Source: DAOTVS01 sp034436375 (lineage in GTDB: Bacteria; Chloroflexota; Anaerolineae; SpSt-313). Taken from it: a stretch of 21,424 bases of DNA. The number at the start of each line of letters is the position of its first letter. The stretch's first letter is position 1. The notes under the pieces are model-generated. The model worked only from the letters and a program-made list of their open reading frames with translations. It had not been told where the DNA came from and made no database searches. The stretch spans positions 1-21,424 of the forward strand of contig DAOTVS010000116.1 in assembly GCA_034436375.1 (NCBI GenBank). The letters are read 5' to 3'. Below, piece after piece: positions 13,415 to 21,424 of this stretch. Made by a program: the position numbers and the translations under genes.

Positions 13415-15704
13415 GCTGATGGTAGAACTGGGTCTCAATACGGCTGCTTTTAAGGCGGGCATAAACTCGGCCAAGGAGCAAGCCAGGGAGGGGTCCGATT
13501 CGATCATTGGCACGTTGGGCCGGATTGGCAAGATGGCGGTGTTTGGCGGCTTGGCGGCTGGGGCTGTGGGTTTGGTCGCGGGCATGAAAGAGTGCGTAAG
13601 CGCCGCCATGGACAATCAGAAGGCCGAAGCTGACCTGGATGCTGTGCTCAAGTCAACGGGGGATGCGGCGGCAAAGCAGGCTCAGCAGTGGGCGCAAGTG
13701 CAGGGTAAATATGTGCAGGTAACCGCCGCATCCAAGGACCTCAAAACGGCGCAGGCCAATGCGGCCAAGATGGAAAAGCTGCAGGACAGCCTCGCTGCTC
13801 TCAATGCTCGGCTGCACGATCAGCAGGCAGCATGGGATAAAGCCAAAACGCACACAGAGTCGGCGAAGGTCGCCATGGATCAAACTCGCGAGAAAATCCA
13901 GGAGACCCAAGCGCAGATCGACAAACTCAGCATGGCGAGCGGAACAGCCACGACCAAGCTCGTTCCCCTGGCGCAGGCCATGGGACTGACGCCCCCTGTG
14001 GCTCAGATGACCCGTGAAGAGCTCATCAAGCTGGCTGATGCATACCAGCTTTCCACGCTCTTTGGCAAAGAGCAAGTGCTCGGCGGTGAATCAATGCTGC
14101 TCACGTTCACCAAAATCGGCAAAGATGTTTTCCCGCAAGCAACCGAGGCCATGCTGAATATGGCACAGAAAATGGGCAGTGATCCTAGATCAGCCGCCAT
14201 CCAGCTAGGCAAGGCGCTGCAAGACCCGGTGTTGGGCATGAGTGCTTTGCGGCGAGTAGGTGTCAATTTCAGCGAGGATCAAGCCAAGTGGGCCAAAAGC
14301 ATGGTAGAGCAGGGCAGGATCGTCGAGGTACAGAAATTCATCCTCAATGAGCTGCAGACAGAGTTTGGCGGTGTAGCCAAGGCGGCAGGCGACACGGCAG
14401 CCGGCAAAATCGTGATCCTGGGCCGCGCCTTTGACGAACTCAAGGAAACCATTGGAAATGCCTTTCTGCCCATTATCACAACTGGCATGACAAAGCTGAT
14501 CTCGCTTGCCCAGTGGGCTATGCCGGAAGCGGAAAAGGCCGCCGGGTGGCTTGGCGACGAGCTCGCCAGGCTGACAACCAAGGGCCAGGGCGTCCTGAGT
14601 TTCCTTTCTGAACTTTGGGACCCCACCCACGGGCAGCAGCTAGCTGCTAACCTGGACTTGCCGCCGCAGACTCGCCATTCTCTGGATGAGACCGCGACAA
14701 AGGCCTATGGGATTAAGCAGGCGCTTGAGGACTTGAAGCATGGCAACTATGGCGCAATCATGGCCGGCTTTGGGTTCCCGCCCGATATGGTCAATAGCGT
14801 CAACTCGGTTATCGGGGCCATGCGCTCCATGCAACGGGACATGGACCAGGTTGTCAATTGGGCGCGCCAAAACTGGCCCTTGATGCAGCAGACTGTAGGA
14901 AGTGTGTTCTCTAGCCTGGCCAACATTTGGAAAAGCACCTGGCCTGTGCTGCAGTCCAGTTTCGAAAGCGTGTTCCCTGTTGTGCTGGAAGCGATCAAAG
15001 AGGCCATGCCTATCATACAGCAAATCGGCCAGGTGGTAGCTAAAGTAGTGGCAGACGTTGCTCCCGTGGTAAAGCAGGTAATCAGCGAGGCCGCCAGCCT
15101 CATCATGGAGAACATGCCGCTAATCCAGGACACCATCGAGAAGGCGCTGGCCATTATACAAATTGTCTGGGATGCGGTTTGGCCACATGCGAAGGTCGTT
15201 ATCGAAGACGTATGGGACGGCATCAAAGGCGCTGTGGGTCCAGCGATGCAGACAATCAATGACATCATTACTACTGTGCTTGACATTCTACAAGGCCACT
15301 GGGACGAAGTATGGGACGACATCAAGAAGGTGGCTCTGGATGCGTGGAATGTCATAGCGGCGCCCGTTGAAAGCGTCTTCAAGACCATTGAGGATCTAAA
15401 AAAGAGTCTCGGATGGAATACATCGGCACCGGCAGGCCAGCAGTATGTCACGGGGGGCTACTATGTACCTGCCCATGCTGCTGGCGCGGACTTTATCGCC
15501 TATACGCCGCAGGTTCACATGTTTGGCGAAGCCGGGCCGGAACGGGTGCAGATTACACCACTGGGTCGGAGCAGCGCGCAGGCTGCTGCGACGATTAATC
15601 TGGGCGGCATACATATTTACGGCAATGCTGATGCCAACACTGTCTATCGGGCAGCTAATGCGGGTGTCAAGGATGGCCTGCGCGCCGCAGGGATGATACC
15701 ATGA
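13398..15704 (+). CDS. Tail length tape measure protein
   Basis: 768 aa. The N-terminus IAELMVELGLNTAAFKAGINSAKEQ is the canonical tape measure start. A hydrophobic stretch follows (AVFGGLAAGAVGLVAGM, about 49-67), then a long coiled coil (100-180), and a conserved block with GLTPPVAQMTREELIKLADAYQ and LLTFTKIGKDVFPQATEAM, then SAIQLGKALQDPVLGMSAL-type helices. Helical repeats rich in V and I (about 540-660) look like membrane-interacting or amphipathic segments. The C-terminus (FGEAGPERVQITPLGRSS) is the standard end. By the rule of about 0.15 nm per residue, tail length would be near 115 nm. GAGGGCGG precedes the ATG. Confidence 0.94.
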   Translation: MSTIAELMVELGLNTAAFKAGINSAKEQAREGSDSIIGTLGRIGKMAVFGGLAAGAVGLVAGMKECVSAAMDNQKAEADLDAVLKSTGDAAAKQAQQWAQVQGKYVQVTAASKDLKTAQANAAKMEKLQDSLAALNARLHDQQAAWDKAKTHTESAKVAMDQTREKIQETQAQIDKLSMASGTATTKLVPLAQAMGLTPPVAQMTREELIKLADAYQLSTLFGKEQVLGGESMLLTFTKIGKDVFPQATEAMLNMAQKMGSDPRSAAIQLGKALQDPVLGMSALRRVGVNFSEDQAKWAKSMVEQGRIVEVQKFILNELQTEFGGVAKAAGDTAAGKIVILGRAFDELKETIGNAFLPIITTGMTKLISLAQWAMPEAEKAAGWLGDELARLTTKGQGVLSFLSELWDPTHGQQLAANLDLPPQTRHSLDETATKAYGIKQALEDLKHGNYGAIMAGFGFPPDMVNSVNSVIGAMRSMQRDMDQVVNWARQNWPLMQQTVGSVFSSLANIWKSTWPVLQSSFESVFPVVLEAIKEAMPIIQQIGQVVAKVVADVAPVVKQVISEAASLIMENMPLIQDTIEKALAIIQIVWDAVWPHAKVVIEDVWDGIKGAVGPAMQTINDIITTVLDILQGHWDEVWDDIKKVALDAWNVIAAPVESVFKTIEDLKKSLGWNTSAPAGQQYVTGGYYVPAHAAGADFIAYTPQVHMFGEAGPERVQITPLGRSSAQAAATINLGGIHIYGNADANTVYRAANAGVKDGLRAAGMIP

Positions 15705-16495
15705 GCTATCAACTCTACTCCTTCGCCGGTGTGCTGCTACCTACCGCGTCTCCTCAAGAGGACGTAGGCACAGGCGACTCAAAAACGCAGATAATTGATC
15801 TGCCCAACGGTCTGCGCTTCGACCCATGGGGATCGGACCGTGCTCCTCTGGCCAAGACGACCGTAACGAAAGCATGCAAAATCCTGGCGGCAACCCCAAC
15901 GGCGCTAGACGCGGCCTATAAATCATACGAGGCCCTACGAGGTGTGCGTGACTACCTGGTGCGCTTGCGTGGGGATGGCTCGCAGGAACGAATTCTAGCT
16001 CGCTGCATGCAGGTTCAGGCCCAGTATGAGGCGAGGCATTGGCAGTTCTTGCCGGTAACGTTCACGTTTGAATTGGAAGGGCCGTACTGGTCAGGCGCGG
16101 CTCATAATCAGGTTGTCACTCTGGATGCCATTCCCAAAACTGTTGTTCTGGTAAACAACGGCAACATTACCGTGACAGACGCCGTTGTCCGGTTCGACAT
16201 TGGCGCTGGCATCCCAACCATATCTCTACTTAAGGTAGGAGTAAGTGGGGTGAGCGAGTGGCAGTGGACGTACAACCTTGGCTATCCCAATGCTGATAAC
16301 CTGATCGTGAACTGTGGAACCCGCAGCGTACTGCATGCGGGCATAAACGCCTACGGGGGGTTCTCCTTGACTGCGAATCACAAGATCGATGATTGGCTGA
16401 GACTTCCTCCGGGCAGCACCACTGTAACCATTACCCGCACTGGGGGCAATAGCACGTGCACAGCCACATTTACCTATAATGATGGATGGGCTTAG
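15701..16495 (+). CDS. Distal tail protein (Dit-like)
   Basis: 264 aa, ATGA overlap with the tape measure stop. The first half (VLLPTASPQEDVGTGDSK, then VRDYLVRLRGDGSQERILAR and the FLPVTFTFELEGPYW segment) is the belt domain of Dit-type proteins, which form the hub ring at the tail end that holds receptor-binding parts. The second half (residues about 140-264: KTVVLVNNGNITVTDAVVRF, then INAYGGFSLTANHKIDDWLRL and TVTITRTGGNSTCTATFTY) is a beta-sandwich galectin-like domain, as in many evolved Dits. The F-x-x-E-x-P-x-W motif is typical. It precedes the hub gene in the usual order. Confidence 0.85.
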   Translation: MSYQLYSFAGVLLPTASPQEDVGTGDSKTQIIDLPNGLRFDPWGSDRAPLAKTTVTKACKILAATPTALDAAYKSYEALRGVRDYLVRLRGDGSQERILARCMQVQAQYEARHWQFLPVTFTFELEGPYWSGAAHNQVVTLDAIPKTVVLVNNGNITVTDAVVRFDIGAGIPTISLLKVGVSGVSEWQWTYNLGYPNADNLIVNCGTRSVLHAGINAYGGFSLTANHKIDDWLRLPPGSTTVTITRTGGNSTCTATFTYNDGWA

Positions 16496-16497
16496 CC

Positions 16498-19400
16498 ATG
16501 TGGATTGACGTCTACGACCCAACGGGGACGACCAAACAGGGCGACGGTCCGATCACCACGGCGAGTGAATGGGTTAACCAGCCTGTTCTCGACAAGGCAG
16601 GAACCTTCAGTTTCTCCATGCCAGCCACCGATCCGCGCGCAAGGTTATTACAGAACAAATACCAGGTATGGTGCTATGCCATCGTCAATGGGACGACCGT
16701 ACTTCGTGGGGCAGGCATCATTGATCAGATCACTACTCGCATAGATGGCAACGGATCGACCCTTCAAGTGAGCGGAAATGACCTGCTCTATGAACTGGCA
16801 GGGCGCAGTGTAGCATCCCTGCAGATCAAAGAGGATGCTTGGCTTAATCTCGATCAGAACCATGGTAGTGTGCGGTGGATTGGCGGCAGCGCCGAGGTAG
16901 ACCTGACACAGGCTTATGACGGCAACCCCGCAACTGAAAGTGCTTATTTCGGTATCAGGGATTACTGGTATCTCTACATCGGTTTCGATATGCGCTTTTG
17001 CTCGGCAGATTTTACGCTAGGCTCGGTTAACTCGAGCTCGGGCGCGACGCTGCGACTGCAGTATTTCTCTGACACCGCCGGTTGGGTTGATCAGCCGATC
17101 ACCGATAACACGACTATTGTCTCGGGGCGGCCCTTTGCGCAGAACGGTCACATCTCCTGGGATATGCCAGCCGATTGGGCGCGCAATACCCCAACGAAGG
17201 CCGCCGGCTCGTGGTTCTGGGTGCGTATATTTCGGGCTATGGGCGGAAACGATTTCGGCATCAGCTTGAAAGAGGTCCGGGTTTACGCTGAGCAAGCCAC
17301 GACAAACGGGCTATCGCTCATAATGGCCCTGGCCCCTACAGGCTGGACCGTTAGCGGGCACACCACGACCTTAAGCCCGGCTTATCTACAATTCGGGGAA
17401 GAATCGGTCCTGGCGGCCTTGCAGAAATTGGCCGACAGCACAGGGGAACATTTCAGACTGGGCACTGGCAGACAGATCGAATGGCTACAGAAGGACCAGA
17501 CGGTATCTGCCATACGCGCCATAGGAGCATCAGGCAACGCGCAGGCCATCGCAGACAATCCGAGTGTAGCCCTGATACAGAATGCGGAAATCACAAAAGA
17601 CACGAGCAGCCTCTATACCCGCATCAGGCCATATGGAAGCGGAACCGGAAGTGACCGCATAACTCTGGCGCAGACGACACGCACGCCGCCCACGGGGTAC
17701 ACACTGAACAAAACCGAGAACTGGCTGCGCAGCGATGCGGCTGAGAATACCTATGGCCAAATCGAGGCAGCCAGGCAATTCAGCGACATTCTGCCACAGC
17801 AAAAGGATAGCCATGCGCTGAGCCCACAGGCAGCGGCGGACCAGCTTTTTGATGCGGCATTAGTGGACCTGAAGCGCCATGAGACCATAGCGCAATCCTA
17901 CACCATCACGACAGTCAGTTGTCCCGCCATGATTCGGCCGGGCGAGATGCTACACGTCGTCTATCAGAAGTTTGTCGATGGCATCAAGGTTATCGACATC
18001 AATACGTACCCCTCCAGCCCGCTATGGGTCCTTTCAGCAACCCACCGGATTGACAACTATGGCACGTGGACCACGGAAATAGTTGTCTCGACCATAGACC
18101 GTCAGCAGGCAACCGATGCATCGACCATCGTGGGAACGCTACAGGATGTGCGGGCGATCCAGGCGCAGGGCTCTCCAGGTGGACAGATCGTCAACATCTC
18201 ACGCGTTGTGTCCGACGAGGTCCAGATCAAGGGTGGGAGCATCGATGGTACGCCCATTGGCGATCAAGTCCCGAGCTCGGGTCGTTTCACTGTGCTGCAT
18301 GCTGGTTCCTCAGCAACTCCGAGTGATGGGCAGTGGATGATTAACGGCACCGCATGGGTTTGTCCAGCAGCGGGCGAGTTGGCGGCCAGGGTTAAGGCCG
18401 CCGATACCGTAATGGATTTTGGACAGGCGCTGACGCCCGGAGATTTCGTATGGCTGCAGTCCGGCAGCGCAGATGAGTTTGTCCAGGTAGGATCGTTGGT
18501 ATCTGGCACGGCTTACAACGTCACACGCGATCTGTCTGGCGTCGGCCTACAGGATTGGGATAGCGGGACGCCGTGGGGAAAACTCGGCCAATCTGGGGAT
18601 GGCCGGGTGACACTGGTAGGCAATGGCACGCCTCGCGTGATGGTCATTCGGCAAGGCACGACCTATAACGACAAGATAGAGATCGCCCGACTGGGGGACC
18701 TGTACGGCTGGGGCGACTATACGACGCATTCGCCAGGCCTTGCTTTGGGACAGTACGGATCGGCCATGCCTAATATGGTCTATGATCCCACCAATGGCCT
18801 GCGGCTTCGCATCGGGACCACGGACAAGATCCGGCTGGGGAACGACGGCAACGCTTACATAGCGGGCATCCTGCAGATCGACAGCACAGGGGAGATCAGA
18901 CAAGGCAGCGGCACATACGGCGTCGATTTCACCGGCATGCGCATTTGGCAGACCAATGGGATCGGTCAGATGGCGGGCTACAAGAATGGCATTCCCCAGT
19001 GGTCGGTAGCACTCGATGGCACCCTGCAGGCTGGGGGCGGCTCTATGGTTGTCAACCATGATGGCATTCAGCTACTCTCAGGCGATGTGCAGCCCATCTG
19101 TTGGATGGACAACCTGGGCACTGCCACCCTGGGCGCCGTTTGGGGAACCCAGGAGATCGGCTATCACAACCTTACCGTAGCCGCGACCAATGAGGGAAAT
19201 GGGGACGCGCAGCTACTTCTGCTAGCCAACCGCGTTGCGGCACCGTCGCAGGATGTCAATCTGAGCCTCAATACCAAGTACGCCAAGGCGACGCTGAGCA
19301 CCGGCGCAACGTCCACTTACGCGCCGGACCTGGAGATACAGGGCGGGCTGTTGGTCGGAGGGACCGTCTCCGGTGCACGGGCCGGCATGTCTCCGGGGCA

Positions 19401-19857
19401 AGCGCGGTTCCAGGCCACCCTGCCCGAATTGCGGCTCATCCAGGGCTCAAATGTGGCCAATGGCCACATCTACCAGGCATCCACGGGCCTGCAGATTACC
19501 TATAACGCGTCCTACGATGGCGCCGCGTGGAACCGCGACGATATCACGCATGCCACTTCGCTCATTGCAGTCAACGAGACAGTGCCATTGATGCTCAGGT
19601 ATGCCGCAGCGGGGGCCAATCCTGTCACGTGGAGCGATCTCCTGCGCGTGCAGACGGACGGCAAGGTGGGCGTCGGCACGCCTACGCCTACGGCGCTGCT
19701 GGACGTCAACTCCGATACCCTGCGCTTGCGCAACTCGCGCACGCCCGCGAGTGCAACAGCGACAGGGAACCAAGGCGAAATCTGCTGGGCAAGCGGGTAC
19801 CTGTATATTTGCGTTGCGGCTAATACGTGGCGCCGGGTTGCGTTGAGCAGCTGGTAA
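16498..19857 (+). CDS. Tail hub / fibre polyprotein with inserted jelly-roll-like domain
   Basis: 1119 aa from ATG 16498 (3 nt after the distal tail stop; an in-frame ATG at 16486 is possible). Residues 1-115 (VYDPTGTTKQG... KAGTFSFSMPATDPRARLL) and about 265-540 (AYLQFGEESVLAALQKLADSTGE, GEMLHVVYQKF, LSATHRIDNYGTWTTEIV) form a split gp27-like hub. Between them, about 116-264 (WIGGSAEVDLTQAYDGNPAT, SGATLRLQYFSDTAGWVDQ, FWVRIFRAMGGNDFGISLKEV) is an inserted beta domain of discoidin/carbohydrate-binding type. A long fibre-like part follows with Gly/Thr/Asn-rich strands, then GVGTPTPTALLDVNSDTLRLR (about 1060-1080) and a GEICWASGYLYICVAANTWRR C-terminal knob seen in other tail fibres. It likely binds the host surface; the hub anchors it to the distal tail ring. 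Confidence 0.85.
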   Translation: MWIDVYDPTGTTKQGDGPITTASEWVNQPVLDKAGTFSFSMPATDPRARLLQNKYQVWCYAIVNGTTVLRGAGIIDQITTRIDGNGSTLQVSGNDLLYELAGRSVASLQIKEDAWLNLDQNHGSVRWIGGSAEVDLTQAYDGNPATESAYFGIRDYWYLYIGFDMRFCSADFTLGSVNSSSGATLRLQYFSDTAGWVDQPITDNTTIVSGRPFAQNGHISWDMPADWARNTPTKAAGSWFWVRIFRAMGGNDFGISLKEVRVYAEQATTNGLSLIMALAPTGWTVSGHTTTLSPAYLQFGEESVLAALQKLADSTGEHFRLGTGRQIEWLQKDQTVSAIRAIGASGNAQAIADNPSVALIQNAEITKDTSSLYTRIRPYGSGTGSDRITLAQTTRTPPTGYTLNKTENWLRSDAAENTYGQIEAARQFSDILPQQKDSHALSPQAAADQLFDAALVDLKRHETIAQSYTITTVSCPAMIRPGEMLHVVYQKFVDGIKVIDINTYPSSPLWVLSATHRIDNYGTWTTEIVVSTIDRQQATDASTIVGTLQDVRAIQAQGSPGGQIVNISRVVSDEVQIKGGSIDGTPIGDQVPSSGRFTVLHAGSSATPSDGQWMINGTAWVCPAAGELAARVKAADTVMDFGQALTPGDFVWLQSGSADEFVQVGSLVSGTAYNVTRDLSGVGLQDWDSGTPWGKLGQSGDGRVTLVGNGTPRVMVIRQGTTYNDKIEIARLGDLYGWGDYTTHSPGLALGQYGSAMPNMVYDPTNGLRLRIGTTDKIRLGNDGNAYIAGILQIDSTGEIRQGSGTYGVDFTGMRIWQTNGIGQMAGYKNGIPQWSVALDGTLQAGGGSMVVNHDGIQLLSGDVQPICWMDNLGTATLGAVWGTQEIGYHNLTVAATNEGNGDAQLLLLANRVAAPSQDVNLSLNTKYAKATLSTGATSTYAPDLEIQGGLLVGGTVSGARAGMSPGQARFQATLPELRLIQGSNVANGHIYQASTGLQITYNASYDGAAWNRDDITHATSLIAVNETVPLMLRYAAAGANPVTWSDLLRVQTDGKVGVGTPTPTALLDVNSDTLRLRNSRTPASATATGNQGEICWASGYLYICVAANTWRRVALSSW

Positions 19858-19866
19858 AGGAGGATC

Positions 19867-20058
19867 ATGTCAAACGCAGTTTCTATCGAGGAGGCGCGGG
19901 CCGCATTGGCGGCGGACCGGCAGTCGCGGGCCGAGGCGTGCAGGGAGGCAGTCTCGGCAGCGCTGGAGGAGTATCGCTGCCAGCTAGTCGCAGTGATTGT
20001 GCCGTCACCGGATGGACGGTCCGCAATGGCGCAGGTGCAAATCGTGGCGATGGAGTGA
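19867..20058 (+). CDS. 63-aa unknown protein before the lysin gene
   Basis: ATG at 19867 has the strong Shine-Dalgarno AAAGGAGG at 19856-19863. The product has an N-terminal helix (IEEARAALAADRQSRAEACRE), a helix with Cys and a final beta pair (QLVAVIVPSPDGRSAMAQVQI). No signal peptide and no membrane segment are seen, so it is not a typical holin. It ends 3 bp before the next gene. Small proteins like this occur after the fibre gene in many phages; the role is unknown. The strong ribosome site suggests it is highly translated. Confidence 0.75.
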   Translation: MSNAVSIEEARAALAADRQSRAEACREAVSAALEEYRCQLVAVIVPSPDGRSAMAQVQIVAME

Positions 20059-20061
20059 GCG

Positions 20062-21424
20062 ATGGACAAGATTGGGCTGCACATTATCGGCGGGTGGTCT
20101 GGCAACCTCGGCAAGCCTCGCGTAATCAAGCTGGTCAACGTCTCGGCGCAGTATGCGGCACAGGTGCGCGGCCAGGTGGGGCCCCAGACGCTGGTTGTAG
20201 TGCGATGGATCGAGACTGAGCAGCCGCTGGACAACCCCGCCGCCAGGGCACAGCAGTTTGTGGCGAGGCATCAGAGCGAAATGCTGAGTATGCGCAGCAT
20301 GTCGGGGCCTAACATTGCCTTTGAGGGGTACAACGAGGTCCCCGACCATCTGGCGGCGCAATACGCTGTATTCGAGGCCGAACGCTTGCGCATCATGCAT
20401 TCGTTGTCCCTGCGGTCAGTTGTTGGCAATTTCTCGGTCGGCACGCCCGACCTGGCCAAGTGGGCAGTCTATCAGCCGATGCTTGCAGCGTTGCGGCCCG
20501 GCGACTTCCTGGGGCTTCACGAATACTGGTGCGATCAGTTCGATATCGCTAATCGCTGGCATTGTGGCCGATGGAACAAGGTGCCGGAGCTCGCAGGTGT
20601 GCCGATTGTGGTGACCGAGTGCGGGCGCGATCAGGTGGAGGGGAAGGGCAAGCCGGGCTGGCGCCAGACCTGTGACGCCAATCAGTTCCTCTCCGATCTT
20701 TGGGCCTATGATGAGCTGCTGGAAGCCTCGGCGAATGTGCTGGGGGCCACGGTATTCACGGCAGGCAACGATCCGAGATGGAGGGACTTTGATCCGTCGC
20801 CGATCTGGCCCCGCGTGGTTGCGGGGTACAGCGATCCGCAGACATATCCACAGATGGCGGTACCTACGAGCTACCCAGCACAGGTAATCCAAGCGCCTGG
20901 AGTTACGTATGACTATCGCAATCAGAGCCACAACTACGAGAGTCGCCAGAACACTCCCGTGACCTATCTTGTCATGCACGACACTGAGGGGTCACTATCT
21001 GCGACCCTGAGCTGGTTCGCGAACTCCAACTCGCAGGCATCAGCGCATGATGTAATCGACGAATCGGGAGTGTGTCACCACCTGATCGACTACGATCAGG
21101 CAGCATGGCATGCTGGTGGGCCTACCTCAAAACTGAACCCCGGCGCCAATTTGAAATCGATCGGTGTTGAGCTGGTCTACCCGGCTGCGCCCGCCAACCC
21201 TCCCTGGCCGCAGGTGCAACTCGCCGCGGCTGTGCTGCACTGCCGCGAGATTGTGCGTGCCTTTGCCATTGCCCGCGACCACGTGGTCAGGCACGCCGAC
21301 ATTGACCCGACGCGGCGCACCGATCCGCGCAATTTCCCCTGGCAGTGGTTCTTGGATCAACTCTATGCACCGGAGGTCAATATGGACACTATAATCGAGA
21401 GCATTCGGAAAGCAGCATGGGCGC
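20062..21424 (+). CDS. Lysin-like protein: GH-A-type glycosidase domain plus Amidase_2 (runs off the right edge)
   Basis: At least 454 residues, open to the window end. GGAG 20052-20055 precedes the ATG. Residues about 1-255 look like a compact TIM barrel of clan GH-A: NEVPDH gives N91-E92, where the acid/base Glu sits on strand 4, FLGLHEYW (149-156) is strand 6-like, and PIVVTECG gives E186, the nucleophile position on strand 7. Residues about 296-425 are a zinc N-acetylmuramoyl-L-alanine amidase: YLVMHDTEG (H306), VCHHLIDYDQAAWHAGG, SIGVELVY (E370), VVRHADIDPTRRTDPR (H411, D421 as metal ligands). A linker separates them. No signal peptide is visible, so release would need a holin or similar, absent here. 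It could instead be tail-associated. The C-terminal part lies beyond the window. Confidence 0.85.
   Translation, partial: MDKIGLHIIGGWSGNLGKPRVIKLVNVSAQYAAQVRGQVGPQTLVVVRWIETEQPLDNPAARAQQFVARHQSEMLSMRSMSGPNIAFEGYNEVPDHLAAQYAVFEAERLRIMHSLSLRSVVGNFSVGTPDLAKWAVYQPMLAALRPGDFLGLHEYWCDQFDIANRWHCGRWNKVPELAGVPIVVTECGRDQVEGKGKPGWRQTCDANQFLSDLWAYDELLEASANVLGATVFTAGNDPRWRDFDPSPIWPRVVAGYSDPQTYPQMAVPTSYPAQVIQAPGVTYDYRNQSHNYESRQNTPVTYLVMHDTEGSLSATLSWFANSNSQASAHDVIDESGVCHHLIDYDQAAWHAGGPTSKLNPGANLKSIGVELVYPAAPANPPWPQVQLAAAVLHCREIVRAFAIARDHVVRHADIDPTRRTDPRNFPWQWFLDQLYAPEVNMDTIIESIRKAAWA

Noticed and set aside
19827..20219. 130-aa + strand frame overlapping the 63-aa gene and the lysin start
   Set aside because: It is Gly/Arg-rich and conflicts with two genes that have good ribosome sites.
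1..21424. CRISPR array, tRNA gene, insertion sequence or attachment site
   Set aside because: I saw no regularly spaced repeats, no tRNA-like cloverleaf, no transposase and no integrase with flanking direct repeats.

Overview
The window is the late structural module of a tailed double-stranded DNA bacteriophage or prophage. From about 410 to the right edge every gene lies on the + strand, tightly packed, often with ATGA or GTGA stop/start overlaps, in the canonical order: packaging, portal, protease/scaffold, capsid, connectors, tail tube, tail chaperones, tape measure, distal tail, tail hub/fibre, lysis. There is one tail tube gene and no sheath or baseplate-wedge gene, so the virion is most likely a siphovirus with a long non-contractile tail. 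The head parts (MuF domain fused to the portal, gpT-like major capsid protein) recall Mu-type heads, while the tail is lambda-like, so the module is mosaic.

Left edge (1-409): a truncated ASCH-domain gene runs leftward, driven by a near-ideal sigma70 promoter (TTGACA, 16 bp, TGG-TATAAT). Two related palindromes, one overlapping this promoter and one just upstream of the rightward genes, look like operators controlling a divergent switch. Accessory pair (410-1596): a PP-loop/PAPS-reductase-like protein with a shortened nucleotide loop, and a co-translated unknown partner. A small gap with strong hairpins (1597-1764) follows. Packaging and head (1765-11682): HTH small terminase, large terminase, portal-MuF fusion, small beta-rich protein, protease-scaffold polyprotein, DUF2190-like decoration protein, major capsid protein, a 56-aa basic-tailed protein, and four connector/completion proteins.

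Tail (11682-19857): a C2H2-type zinc-finger miniprotein, a small beta-rich protein, the tail tube protein, tail assembly chaperones joined by a programmed -1 frameshift at A AAA AAC, tape measure, distal tail protein, and a 1119-aa hub/fibre polyprotein with an inserted jelly-roll-like domain. Lysis (19867-end): a 63-aa unknown protein and a lysin-like protein, cut by the window edge, that joins a clan GH-A-like glycosidase domain to a zinc amidase (Amidase_2) domain.

Host: base composition is moderately GC-rich with Shine-Dalgarno sites close to the bacterial consensus. The GGGAGAGGGTG-type intergenic hairpin and the glycosidase-amidase fusion remind me of Chloroflexota genomes, but this is a weak inference and a search would be needed. 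No integrase, repressor, replication gene, tRNA, CRISPR array or insertion sequence is visible, so lysogeny cannot be decided from this window.
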